A DNA stretch of 64,000 nt from Psococerastis gibbosa (Eukaryota > Arthropoda > Insecta > Psocodea > Psocidae), in contig OZ020487.1 of the NCBI GenBank assembly GCA_963971405.1, positions 31,109,371 through 31,173,370 on the forward strand, given 5' to 3'. Under the pieces are notes generated by a model, which ran no database searches, was not told the DNA's origin, and saw only the letters and a list, made by a program, of their open reading frames with translations. Both the position numbers and the translations under genes were made by a program. Of the stretch, positions 23,301 to 32,900 are shown piece by piece. Numbering within the stretch: position 1 is the first letter of the stretch; every line of letters begins with the position of its first letter.

Positions 23301-23931
23301 ACCGAAATTAGGGGATATGGAAAAAACTGAGCTTGGCGCGATTTATACGCATAGATCGTGGGTTCGAATCCCGCCAAGCACAGTTTTTTCATATGGTTAT
23401 GAATAAGGTAGGCTATACCCCACTGTTCCACTCTTTCCCCAGACATTTTTTTTTCTATGTGCGTACTACTGGCTTCTAGTGGACCCTTCAAATGAATGAA
23501 AAATCTATTTATTTTTTATTTTTTGTTTAAATATGAGTTAGGTAAATCCTTCTTCCACCCTATAACTTTCAGTTACATACAGTATATAATCACTGTCCCA
23601 TTCAAAGTTCTGTTGCATAATTTGGAAGGGCCCTGCTCAAATACAGAATGGGACTAGTAGTGTTAACTCTGCACACAGGTACATAAAACAAAATCCCTGA
23701 AGCCTTTGCAGTATCTAGGCGACCATTATACGGTACACAAACATTTTTTCATGTCAAACCTGAACCACAATACCATCCTGGATAGATACACTGTTGTAAG
23801 TCACAATATTTACCATCTGGGATGACAGAGACGGAGGTGAGTTCTATGGGGGGTGGGTCTGGATCCGCCCCTGACTCGTCCAAGTCCTCGTATTTCGGTT
23901 TGGTCGCCTTTCGCCATATATTCCGCGCCAT
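9263..23931 (-). CDS. SVOP / SV2-like major facilitator transporter, nine exons, complete
   Basis: Reading on the minus strand, exons are 23931-23814, 16753-16569, 15727-15531, 14814-14751, 13402-13277, 12604-12393, 11501-11223, 10294-10210 and 9484-9263. Every phase joins, giving 495 residues. Conserved SVOP blocks appear in order: [19 protein letters not shown] (about 39-57), [16 protein letters not shown], the MFS loop [109 protein letters not shown] and PFETAGLEM. Twelve membrane segments are expected. Family knowledge: SVOP is a synaptic-vesicle relative of organic-ion transporters; its substrate is not settled. The C-terminal YTPEVYPT and [11 protein letters not shown] motifs favour SVOP over plain OCT transporters. 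The 5' intron is 7 kb. A stop codon lies just upstream in frame, so the ATG at 23931-23929 is the likely start. Confidence 0.94.
9660..9960 (+). mobile_element. Non-LTR retrotransposon 3' remnant (tentative), SVOP intron 8
   Basis: Reads [20 protein letters not shown] and [18 protein letters not shown] before a stop, resembling the basic tail after a non-LTR reverse transcriptase. It is followed by a (TAAA)n tail near 9945. Upstream stop codons show decay. Confidence 0.35.
9967..10150 (-). mobile_element. tRNA-derived SINE (family A), SVOP intron 8
   Basis: On the plus strand it reads GATAAGCCAGCCTAGCGGAG ... GTGTGGGACTCGAACCATCA, the complement of the 3.01-kb SINE with the B box intact (GTTCGAGTCCCAC). 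Confidence 0.75.
10210..10294 (-). CDS. SVOP-like exon 8
   Basis: An 85-nt exon with acceptor atttcag and donor gtataata. Encodes [17 protein letters not shown] and [11 protein letters not shown]. Confidence 0.93.
10687..11090. mobile_element. Palindromic MITE (TAAGGCG family), SVOP intron 7
   Basis: Ends TAAGGCGCCCATTCCATTGA and AATGGAATGGGCACCTTA. The long arms include GACGTGGTAGCAGACATTCA and its complement TGAATATCTGCTACCACGTC, plus a unique centre (CATGACGCCATTTTTTAAT). Closely similar to the copies at 18.3 and 42.1 kb. Confidence 0.85.
11223..11501 (-). CDS. SVOP-like exon 7
   Basis: Acceptor ttgctcag, donor gtgagtca. Encodes [19 protein letters not shown], a Cys-containing lumenal loop (ECSASCQPL), [15 protein letters not shown] and ERAGRKRTL. 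Ends CTE plus two bases. Confidence 0.95.
12393..12604 (-). CDS. SVOP-like exon 6 (central cytosolic loop)
   Basis: Acceptor gtaattgcag, donor gtgagtgt. Encodes [20 protein letters not shown], the loop with [12 protein letters not shown], then [10 protein letters not shown] and a split Trp codon. Confidence 0.95.
13052..13215 (-). mobile_element. tRNA-derived SINE (family A), SVOP intron 5
   Basis: Contains AGCCAACCAAGCTGAGTTAG, CTCAACTAGGAAAGCCCGGG and CATGGCCAGAAAATGTAGC, the complement of the family-A body, with a decayed B box. Confidence 0.7.
13277..13402 (-). CDS. SVOP-like exon 5
   Basis: Acceptor tactttcag, donor gtaagcct. Encodes [20 protein letters not shown], then [20 protein letters not shown] and CP. 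Both junctions are in phase 0. Confidence 0.93.
13600..13900 (+). mobile_element. Possible tRNA-derived SINE (family D)
   Basis: A GC-richer 300-base island with A-box-like GGGACATGATAACGCGCTG and B-box-like GTGTCGAGTCCTGG, 40 bases apart, in SVOP intron 4. No second copy was seen in the window, so the call rests on the boxes alone. Confidence 0.35.
14167..14325. repeat. Poly(T) tract and (AAT)n microsatellite
   Basis: A run of about 38 T at 14167-14204, then a (TAA)n array of about 14 units at 14276-14319. The 70 bases between them may be the 3' end of a minus-strand retroelement. Confidence 0.8.
14751..14814 (-). CDS. SVOP-like exon 4
   Basis: A 64-nt exon with acceptor atttttgtag and donor gtaagttt. 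Encodes [20 protein letters not shown] and D. Too short to be found without the flanking phases. Confidence 0.92.
15531..15727 (-). CDS. SVOP-like exon 3 (MFS signature)
   Basis: Acceptor aatgtag, donor gtaagttt. Encodes [20 protein letters not shown] and GRKTAL, then [13 protein letters not shown]; the Ser codon is split at the next junction. Confidence 0.95.
15890..15995 (+). repeat. Dispersed 105-bp repeat, copy 1
   Basis: TACTTGGTTAAGTCATGCTT, CTTGTCTCAGCTTGTCCA and TAGCCGGTGTAGGTTGAC recur at 17884-17990 in the same order. This copy directly precedes a reverse-transcriptase remnant and may be part of that element. Confidence 0.65.
16000..16535 (+). pseudogene. Non-LTR retrotransposon reverse-transcriptase C-terminal remnant
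   Basis: Two overlapping frames give [37 protein letters not shown], then after a frameshift [29 protein letters not shown] and [17 protein letters not shown]. These match the thumb and tail of RTE/CR1-type reverse transcriptases (YGSE.W, LRRIFGP, RL.W.GH..RM, GRPR.RW). It lies antisense in SVOP intron 2. Fingers, palm and endonuclease are absent, so it is a 5'-truncated, frameshifted copy. Confidence 0.85.
16569..16753 (-). CDS. SVOP-like exon 2 (first membrane segment)
   Basis: Acceptor ttttcttttgtccag, donor gtaagtgg. Encodes [17 protein letters not shown], then [18 protein letters not shown], ending QQAVTTT in phase 0. Confidence 0.93.
17005..17180. mobile_element. Fold-back MITE (ATAATACCGGTATTTATTTAA family)
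   Basis: Arms CCTCATCGAGGCGTTTATAA ... and their complement TTATAATCGCCTCGATCAGG surround ACCGGTATTTATTTAATCCC and its inverted partner. A shorter relative sits at 25.33-25.44 kb, and related pieces at 20.1 and 33.6 kb. Confidence 0.7.
17884..17990 (+). repeat. Dispersed 105-bp repeat, copy 2
   Basis: Second copy of the TTGGTTAAGTCATGCTTTCG / TTGTCTCAGCTTGTCCACTA / TAGCCGGTGTGGGTTGACGT block found at 15.89 kb. Confidence 0.65.
18185..18290 (-). mobile_element. tRNA-derived SINE (family A) fragment
   Basis: CAACTAGGAAGGTCCGGGGG and CACAGAAAATGTAGCAAG correspond to the middle of the family-A SINE. The head is degraded. Confidence 0.55.
18319..18697. mobile_element. Palindromic MITE (TAAGGCG family), SVOP intron 1
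   Basis: The best preserved copy. Left end TAAGGCGCCCATTCCACCGA, right end CGGTGGAATGGGCGCCTTA, with arms of roughly 150 bases containing GTGACGTGGTAGCAGACATT and its complement. The centre includes AAAATGGCGTCATGGGAG. No coding capacity. Confidence 0.87.
18765..19172 (+). pseudogene. Non-LTR retrotransposon 3' end
   Basis: Encodes [19 protein letters not shown] then LPFTG before a frameshift to [12 protein letters not shown]-like residues, the usual C-terminal tail of Jockey/CR1-type reverse transcriptases. The 3' untranslated part ends in (TTTA)n at 19148-19171. 5'-truncated. Confidence 0.65.
19573..19745. mobile_element. Short palindromic MITE (TAAGGCG family), SVOP intron 1
   Basis: Ends TAAGGCGCCCATTCCACATG and AAATGGAATGGGCACCTAA, with TAA on both sides. 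Arms CGTCAATCGTCAATGAAAAA and complement; core TTCTGCTACCACGTCAATTT. Confidence 0.8.
21840..22376 (+). pseudogene. Non-LTR retrotransposon 3' end with (CATT)n tail
   Basis: The frame at 21909-22184 gives [38 protein letters not shown] and [15 protein letters not shown] before a stop. This is the HLVVPR...SF.Y.AP.LWN.LP tail of Jockey/CR1-type reverse transcriptases. The 3' UTR ends in CATTCATTCATTCATA. The rest of the element is missing. Confidence 0.75.
22500..23265 (-). repeat. R1 dispersed element, near full length, SVOP intron 1
   Basis: Blocks ACCTGAAGGTAGAAATCC, CAAACTATCAAGGGGCAAG, AGAAATCGTTGGAGCCGTTT, ACAGACAGAAAGACAGACAG and AAATCCGTTGAAATCTCGG occur in the same order as in the copy at 37.97-38.79 kb, and in reverse at 2.16-2.71 kb. 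Confidence 0.8.
23258..23402 (+). mobile_element. SINE (family B) with tRNA-like B box
   Basis: Contains TTGAAGAGGTAACCTCCTCG and a good B box GGGTTCGAATCCCGCC near 23361-23376, with A-box-like TTGGCGCGATTTATACGC. Related to the fragment at 4.31-4.40 kb. Directly abuts R1. Confidence 0.55.
23814..23931 (-). CDS. SVOP-like exon 1 (cytosolic N-terminus)
   Basis: Starts [20 protein letters not shown] and ends SVSVIPD plus one base, with donor gtaaatat. Joined to the next exon it gives [11 protein letters not shown], the same spacing as the DDTF.VEDAV segment of vertebrate SVOP. In-frame TAA lies seven codons upstream of the ATG. Confidence 0.85.
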
Positions 23932-24640
23932 GGGCCCCGCCACGCATCCTTAGCCAACCACGCACAGTTCACAACTCGACTCGAGTTCGTCGACTCAGAT
24001 CTCTGGTTCCAGGGCCTACCATCAGGCGGCGCACACACAGTAAGCTACTTTCCGTTTCTACAGTGGGTACCGTACCTGAAATGTCATGGAACCCCGACGG
24101 ATGTCATTTATGGGCATTGTGTCATTTTTATTATGGGGCGTGTTAGATGGCTATTTTTCATTGTTTAGACTATATCTGACGTAATAAATGTCTAATTTTA
24201 GTTTACCGACTAATTTTAGGCTACCGGCTAGTTGTTGTATTAGGGCAGAATATTGTACAAAATCGATGTGTCCCAGAGTTGTCACATAGTATACGCTTCG
24301 GTCCGGATTTCGGGTTGGACCGAACCAAGGACGAAGAAAGACAGATCGAACCGAAGATCGTGCCAAACTGAGCACTGCGGACTTTACCAGTTTCTTCTGC
24401 AGATACATTGTTATGCAAGTGAGTAAGAATAAAACTCATAAACTCATATTAGTAAAGTAAATGCTAAGTAGTAGGCTATAACCATTTAAATACAGAAAAA
24501 CATTTGTACGCTTTCAGTACTAATAAAAGTTTTGCATTTTGCAAGATACAGTACCATCATGTTCGATTGTGCAGGTAATATGAAATTGAGGCAAATTTAC
24601 TGTACGCACAAAAAAATGAAAATCATTACAAGAACATGTA

Positions 24641-24912
24641 TTCCACTAGTCATATTTTCTTCATTTGTGCATTAAAAATGATGAGATTTTTATTTTAAGG
24701 AGACTATTATGTAGATAGGTACTCATACTTTATTTATTATAAATTAAGTTATAGTATAGTAGAGACTTATTATTGATGTCTGCTACGATATTATAACTTA
24801 AGCCTAATTTATAATAGACGAGTTATGTATCTACATAACAGTCGTCAGGCTCCTTAAAACAAAAATCTCATCATTTTTTAATGCACTGATGAAGAAAATA
24901 TGACAAGTGGAC
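24641..24912. mobile_element. Long fold-back MITE (AAGGAGACTATTATGTAGAT family)
   Basis: Arms CATATTTTCTTCATTTGTGC, AAAATGATGAGATTTTTATT and AAGGAGACTATTATGTAG pair with TCTACATAACAG...CTCCTT, AAAATCTCATCATTTTT and GATGAAGAAAATATGACAAG. The core TTGATGTCTGCTACGATATT is shared with the copy at 60.43-60.60 kb and with the TAAGGCG family. Confidence 0.75.
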
Positions 24913-25329
24913 TACACGCCTAAGGGCTGCATCACTCCACGTGGTACGTACAGTATATAAAAGCACAACATTACTTTACATTAATTTTATTTATCTCTGT
25001 ATATGGTTATAGTATTATCGTGTGAACTAAATAGCATACCGTAGGTATTACCATAACACCACTCAACTGTCAGCCCTAGGCAATTGAAACGTTATAAATA
25101 AATAATTAATATATCCGTGTCATTATTCTTACCAGAATGTGCCAGCTATCAGCTTTGAAGAATACACTCTATTTACCAAAGTTTTGGCGTCAAACTTTTT
25201 AGTTAAACAACAAAAACAAAAACAATTTAAAATATGAAGGCTGTATACAGTGTCTACTAGAGTTCTATTGTATATAGGAGAGATTGGACATTCGTCGACG
25301 TCTTTTCAAAGGCTGGTCATACAGGCAGT

Positions 25330-25440
25330 TAGCAACAACAGGCTGATCATGGCAATTATAATAGGGTACCGGTATTTATTTAATGCCAGGGGATTAAATA
25401 AATACTGGTATTATAATCGCCATGATCAGGCTGCAGAAAT
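25330..25440. mobile_element. Short fold-back element
   Basis: GGCTGATCATGGCAATTATA ... ACCGGTATTTATTTAATGCC pairs with TATTATAATCGCCATGATCA and TTAAATAAATACTGGT. Related to the fold-back at 17.0 kb. Confidence 0.65.
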
Positions 25441-25637
25441 TAAAAACACTTTTTTGGCGGGAAGTGAAAAATGTCCCGTCTCTTCCGTATAGAACTCCAG
25501 TGGCTGCAATAGGAAATCGAAAAGGTTGTATACTATACTCTCTGACTAATGTCCGCATCTAAGATCACTATGGTAGGCCTATAGGTACTGAATTTCATAC
25601 AGATTCAGCACCATCGCATGTGCCTATGGGACTTGGC

Positions 25638-26083
25638 TAAGGCGGGTATTCCACATACGTACATCGTCAATGATAATTATGAAATTGAAGAACATTTCAA
25701 TTTTTCATTGATGGCGCCCATTCCACATGTTTTTTTCAAAAATTCACAATTTTCTATTGAAACGTATGCGCCAAATTTTTGAAATGTGTTTGCATTTGTT
25801 TCTTGAAATTGTATTTGTTTTCTTCGTCGCCTTATTATTTAAACCTTATTATAATTTTTATACAGAAATGCTTTCTTTTTAGAGAAATCAATTAAAATAG
25901 TTGTACTTGTCATATCCCATGACGCCATTTTTTAATTTTAGATTGTTTGTTTGATTGTTTGTGATTTTGCTCTATGATCAATTGATCATTGATCAATTTT
26001 AACAATGGCATAGAGTAAAATTGAAATGTCCTTCAATTTCATAATTTTCATTGACGGTGTACGTATGTGGAATACCCGCCTTA
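25638..26083. mobile_element. Palindromic MITE (TAAGGCG family), diverged
   Basis: Ends TAAGGCGGGTATTCCACATA and TGTGGAATACCCGCCTTA, arms ATCGTCAATGATAATTATGA and complement. It carries an internal GGCGCCCATTCCACATG at about 25715, which looks like the end of a second MITE inserted inside the first. Confidence 0.7.
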
Positions 26084-26638
26084 GACTTGGAACTTTTATA
26101 ATGCAGTAGGTATAGCCTACGTTTAAAATCCTTTTAATATATCGTACCATATCTCAGGTAGGTACAATATATATTCCTTTAATGAATTAAACTCCAAATA
26201 AGCAATATCAGTCTGATTTTTTCACAATATCACTTCATAATGTTTTTCCTTTACAACTTTATAGCCCTTGACCAGCGCACTGTTCCCATATCGCATATCA
26301 TATTTTACTTTTCCTTGTGTGTTTGAGGGGTCCAACGATCTTTTCAGCGAGACTGTACATTTCTTCTACATCCTAAAACAGAAAGAGATAATCCATACTG
26401 TTGAGATCCTCCTAATCAACTTCACAGTCCTACATTTCCCAAATTGCATTAAAATCTCCCGAATAGATTCCCTACAAATCGACAAACAGACTGACCGGCA
26501 GACTGACATTTCGTAAAAACCATTGGTTCCTGGGACTTCAAAACGTGTAAATCCGTTGATATCTCGAAATCGAAAGTTTTGAACATCACAAAGCTTTCCT
26601 TATACTAACGTATAAATAGGAAAGCAATAGCCTAATAG

Positions 26639-26977
26639 TTACAAACAGAAACCTTTATTGACATTATAAGTTATAATAACGGGTACCTCCGCTTCCTTCA
26701 TGACTTTGACCAACGGGTCTTCGTATTTTAGCTTATCATACTCTTCTTTTCCTATTAAATTATCCATCTTCACATCTTGCTGAGGTTGCTCTTCCTTACT
26801 GGGACATTCATGTAATTCATCACATTCAAGTGTTTCTTGATGCAATGTTTCAGATTGCTCTAACATCTTTTCATCTTCTGCTGTTTTGATAAGCTGTTCA
26901 TCTGGTTTTGCTTTCTCAGGACTTTCCTTGGGTTTCTTGACTATAGTTTTGTGCCCTAGTTTAGATTGACTTTTCCC
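26639..26977 (-). CDS. Unrecognised gene, exon 4 (acidic tail)
   Basis: Acceptor ctatttcag. Encodes GKSQSKLGHKTIVKKPKESP, then a Glu/Gln-rich stretch and KLKYEDPLVKVMKEAE, ending VNKGFCL and TAA. Low complexity; the end point is less sure than the start. Confidence 0.7.
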   Translation of the reverse strand, partial: GKSQSKLGHKTIVKKPKESPEKAKPDEQLIKTAEDEKMLEQSETLHQETLECDELHECPSKEEQPQQDVKMDNLIGKEEYDKLKYEDPLVKVMKEAEVPVIITYNVNKGFCL

Positions 26978-29900
26978 CTGAAATAGATAATTATAGTCTA
27001 TTTAAAGTGAATCGTTACATATGAGGGAATTGATGTATGCATATATAGCCTACATAATCCACGCGCTTTATAAACTATTATAACCTATCAATGCAAGCAT
27101 TCGCAATTCTGTTGAATTTGTAATTGTACATACCCAAACTAAACATTCCAGTAAATAATACTAGGTAAGTAGTTTGTATAAAGATGCATTATGTATAGCC
27201 TATTATAACCGAGCGAGTGAAAATGGTATAGACTAAAATATTAAAAAAATATATATCAAGGTTGATCCACAGTCTACCGTAACCTCTTAATAAATAGGTA
27301 TGCTTTATGTATAGCCTATTATAACTGAGCGAGTGAAAGTGATGTAGACTAAAATATTAAAAAATATATATAAAGGGTGATCCACAGTCTGCCGTAACCT
27401 CTTAATAAATAGGTATGCTTTATGTATAGCCTATTATAACCGAGCGAGTGAAAGTGGTGTAGACTAAAATATTTAAAATAATATATGTATATCTTAATAA
27501 ACAGGTATGTCTTATATCATTCTAGAACTTTTTCTAAAATATGGGCCTTTTTATGGGAACAAATATTGCAGATCCAAGCTCAGTAGATATAATATGATGA
27601 CTAAACAAACAAAAATACCGAACTCTGAGACTGAAAAATAATGTTGTATAGATACCTATTTCAACCACTAACTTACCTTGGGTTTTTTGTCCCCCAATAT
27701 ATTTTTGGTGATTTGATTAATTTTGCAGACTGGATGATCTTTCAATTCTTTGGGAGCTTCTTCGATTGGAATTTTACCCTCCAATATCAATTTCTTTTCT
27801 CGCTCAACCTCCTCTGCCTGCAAGTGGGTCCTAAATAATTTAATCGGATTGAAAAAAATTAGGGAATACAAGCAGCGGGTTGAATTCAATCTCCAGATAT
27901 ACCACTTCTGCAGCAATTAATATAATACGTAGTAGATGAAAATGCTACAGCAACAGCAACTGGGCGGGTAGTAGGCCTAAAGTAGGGCGTAACCTTCTTA
28001 TCGTGAGAGAAAATACCCATGTTGAGACACTGCAAAGGCTAAATCATTTTAGTAAGTAGCAGATGCAAAAACAATATTGCTTAATGTTCTCTTTGCCATA
28101 AATTGTCCAAATCCGTTGCCAGCCCCCCCCCCCCCTCTCCTCCGAAATGCGAGCACGTTGAAACCCCCGCCTGTATTTCACGTCTACATTGAAAAACAAA
28201 TACACCAGGGGAGCTCCGGTCCTTTTTTACAGTAATTTTCATTAGATTTCGTCTATTTTTATGTTTTAAATATAAAAAATCCGCAGTGGAGTCTACCCCC
28301 CCACTAGTTTTCAACAATATCAATGTATAAAACCCAATATTCCTCGCCTATGGTTCAAATAATTTCCCCCAGGGGAGACTCCCGGGGCGGTTAAATAATC
28401 AATTTTTGAGGACGGAGGTTCCACCCCCTCCGAAAAAGAATCCTGGCTACGGCCTTGCCGGAGTACATACCTCTCTTTCCTGAATCCGTCGCGTGAGGTT
28501 CTCCACATGGTCCTCTTTAAGCCGCTCCTGCAGCTTGGTCATGTACTTGCGATCCATAATGCGGACCACATTGCTGCCCATCAGCCGCTCCAGCCTGGAC
28601 CGAATGCGGGGGTCCTTGAAGCTGAAAAATACTCTGATCGTAAACTCAGTTGTCAATGGGGGAAAACAGAACAGACATTGTAAATCACTGAATTTTCACA
28701 CTACATAGGTTCCGAGAATAACTCTGGTGTACCTTCATCCCATCTCGTTGTGGCTTTACCACGCTCAACAAACCTACAAACTGACCAATTTTTGCGACAT
28801 TCCTCCAAAAGAACCTCCCCCGTGTGAGTCCCAACACCGAACTAAAAACCTTCCGTGAGAAAGACCATGATATTTGCATATGACCATAGCTCACTCAGCA
28901 ATATTTGCATTTTTACGACTGTATTTTTATTATTTCAGCAAAACTCATGACAGTCTGCAACAACGACATTGTCTGACATTCCTCATTTGATAATGTTATT
29001 GGCCTCATAAAGTTTAGAAAAACTCTATGAGAGCAACGAGAAGGTAATGAGATTTGGAATAGTTTCGTTGGCATAGAAGTAGACTATGAAAGGGAAGATA
29101 AAAGGCTCGAAATAAAAGAGAAATCGCCCGCCGGGCCTGGGCCCTATAATGGGAAAACATGGCTGCTGAGTATGTTACTGACCACAACACCTCCAATAGA
29201 GCTGTGGTCAGCAATGATTATCAACCAGTCATCAGACCTTGACACTCATAGTGACGTCATGCCATCCACGCTTTATTAACGAGGAGGTAGGTACAGTACA
29301 TAACGCAATGAAAATATAGAAATTTAAATTTAAATAAGCCTTAGCCAATTCAGGTAGCGGGAGGTCAAAGCTTCCTGTCTTGCATGGTAACGCAGCTTCG
29401 CGGGTCACAATTTTGGGAGTAGTTCACCAGGGGGGTATAAACCAAGAGTCGGCAACGTGAAGCTCGCGAGCCGCATGCATTTCGAGCAAAAAAGTGCGGG
29501 ACGCGGGATGGGATATCTATACCATATTACATATTATTTGAAGATGACCTATTATGGTGACCAGCCTATAATGTGGAATTACTTCAGGACCAGTATCTTT
29601 GCGTAGGCGCGGTTTCCACCGACCGGCTAGGGCTAAATACAAATACGGTGACGTGGTAACAGACATTCAAGACTTAGGCGGGGTTTCCAACGACTTCGCA
29701 TTGCAGAATGCAAATGACATTGACGGAAATGTTTGTTTTTCTTTTTATATAAATCTATTAAAATGTTTGTAATTAACATATCCCATGACGCCATTTTTTA
29801 ATTTTAGTTGGTTTGTTTGTGATTTTACACTATGTGGAAACCCCACCATATTATTGGTGTCACAGAACATGAGGGACTGCCAACTTTCAAACACACCCCC

Positions 29901-32900
29901 GTATTTGTAATAACACAGGTAGGGGCTCATAATACTAACACTCATAATACCTAACACTATCACTCCTTTGTGCTTCTAGGTTCTTATCAGCAGAAACATT
30001 AGGGCTACTACAGCATGTACAGTATTGCTACTTACGAACCAGTGTCCTGGAATAGTATCTCATTGATAGTGTAGACTACGTAGAACCGCCAACTTTCAAA
30101 CACACCCCCGTATTTGTAATAACACAGGTAGGGGCTCATAATACTCGACCTAACACTATCACTCCTTTGTGCTTCAAGGTTCTTATTAGCAGACGCATTA
30201 GGGCTACTACAGCATGTACAGTATTGGTACTTACGGTACAGTGTCCTGGTATAGTATCTCATTGATAGTGTAGACTACGTGGAACCGCCAACTTTCAAAC
30301 ACACCCCCGTATTTGTCATAACACAGGGGGCTCATAATACTTGACCCATCACTATCACTCCTCTGTGATACGAGGTCCTTATCATTATAACCCGTACAAT
30401 TCAAATGGAAGTTTGTTGCATCATCGTCAAAATGAAAAGTTCCAGAAATAGAAATTGAATTTCCGGTTGATTTCATGTTGAAAAATGACAGTTTGAGATT
30501 ATACCGATTTATTATTATTTTGATTATTTCAATGAGAAATATTAAAAAGCGACATAAGGATTATTCATTAATTCTTAGGATGAACAGCTATTTTTCTACC
30601 ATCATCGCCATTATTGCCAGCCGTAAATTATTTATGAAATCATGATGATATGATATATTTTCAAGAGGAATTTTTCCAAATTTAACCTAATTAATTAATT
30701 TCTCATTTCAATTTAATTTCCATTCAATTATTTACAAAATTGCCATTTCAAGATCTCCTAAAATATATTGACATTGACAATACTTAATAGACAGTTATTA
30801 TTAAAATAATAAGTCTATAAAATATGATAATATGCAAGGAAGAATTAGACGACTCATTCCAGAAACATGACTTACTTTGTATTTAATTATATTTATTGTT
30901 TTATTTATTTCATTTGAATATATTTATTGAAATGAAATGAAATGAAATGTATTTATTAAGTTAATTAATAATAGAATAACGGTAAATATATTTCTACGTA
31001 GTATTATTACAGTTTATATTGTATATTTTAGCATTAAGAACATTTCTGCCAATACAGCTGTCCCTTCAAGAGAAATTAAATTATTTTCTAACACGCCCTA
31101 CTGTTGTTTTAAAAATTTAAAATGCATTATTTTTTGTAATAAATTTATTGCAATCAATACCAATTCCCTCAATGACAATTTAGTAATATTCGTCTCCCAC
31201 TATTGTACTGTACTTTTGTTAAATTTAAAGGTGCCAAGTTGGCCATCACATGGATATCTAAATTTGATAAAAATAATGAATTTCCGACCTTTTCAGAAAG
31301 CATTCCTACTGATCATATAAGACTTAAGTGACTAAAGGTGAGTAAAAAGCACATAATATATTGTTTGCGGTCACAAGGGGTAACTTCTCCGGTCGTTTCA
31401 CTTTTGCACGCATCACCAAGCTTTCTGCAGCTAAACTAAGACAGAAAGGGGGGCACTATTAGCAAGTCTGTTAAGTTTTCAATTTGCTCACTGAAGAATG
31501 ACTTCGTGCCACAACTTGAGGAATTCCGTTGAGCAGATATTCCATCAAAATTTCTGTCACATCCCTTCACTCACCTCGCATAGCAAGACAAACAGTGGGA
31601 ATTTCGTGCTACTTTCTTTATAAATGATTTTGGCTTCGTTTAAATTTTCTTATGTGTATCTCACATGAATAGGTTCTGGCCCGGAATAGTCGAGTTGGTA
31701 AAGAATGGGACTATGAAACGACGGTTAAGGTTCGAAGCTTTAAAACAAAGGAAAGCGCTATTGAAAACACCTATGGTGAAATTATGATTTCCCATGGGCA
31801 GTACATACGCTACATGCAGTAAATACAGGTATTAAGCAGGGTGGTTTCCATGGATTTTTTAGTATTCGACTCTTTTCATATACGGTACGTGTGAGTATCG
31901 GAGACTCTGGTGAAGGCATCATTGCCACCCACCCCCCCCCCCCAAATATACAGACAAAATTTAAATTATACATTTGCAGAATCGTAGTTTTACAAACTCT
32001 TACCGTCCGACACCTCATAACATCCATCCCAGAGTTTGAGCAACATCATATGTCCGTAGGAAATTTTTTAAATGTCCGTGCGAAATAGTTCACTTTGTAG
32101 CTGCAAAGGCTTTCACGGCCGGAGTCAAATGCAGAACCAGTAGAATCCGGGCTGATGGGCCGTGGTCGAATTGAAAGTGAACTTCCAAACGATTCGTCAA
32201 CATCTGCGGCTCCGTCACTCGCTACGGAGCCACCGAGGTACAACCTTCGAAGTCTACGCCCATCAGCCCGGATTCTACTGGTTCTTCAATAGTTCACTTT
32301 TATCAGACATTTGGCTACTGTTACATGTCACATGGACTAGTTGGCTAGTTGGCTCGGGCTTAACTGAGCTTACTGGGCAAATCCTGCAATGCACATGACC
32401 CGATATGGCCCTTGTCCCAAAATTGTTGATATATAGTAGCTACTATTTTTGCAATTCTTACTATTGTAACGTGCTTTTATTACGGTACTAACAATATAAT
32501 AATCAGGAAATCTAGCCTTATAATTATTCTTTAAATAATAATTTTCATAATATTAATTGCGGTAGGTAGCCAAATTCAAATTCAATACAAACCTGAATTA
32601 TTAAGAAGCAAATGCACAATTCATAACCGAAAAAAAGAATGATGTGTATCTAAATGTACGAGAAAACTGCGCGAGGATTCGTAATATTCGGTACAGTATA
32701 TAAGAGAAAATAAATACAACAGGTATTGTGTATAGTATAAAATAAACTAACAGACAACGAGAAAGTTTCGGTAAAATTGCTTTGCTGTCAAAGTATGGCA
32801 CTTGATTATACACGTTTACATGCCCTGCGCTGCGTGACGTTTGAATTTTGATATATCCGTGTTGCAATCATCTATTCTTTCATTTTCAGTAAATATGTCA

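Larger units (their letters stand above)
23932..26638. other. Intergenic region upstream of SVOP-like gene
   Basis: No coding exon recognised. The first 110 bases upstream of the SVOP ATG are GC-richer and probably hold its 5' UTR and promoter (inference). Beyond them are a long fold-back at 24641-24912, a short fold-back at 25330-25440, the MITE at 25638-26083 and an R1 end at 26455-26625. Confidence 0.55.

Noticed and set aside
29820..30480. CRISPR-like spaced repeats
   Set aside because: The repeats are long (about 200 bp), few, and contiguous in an animal intron, so this is an ordinary tandem repeat.
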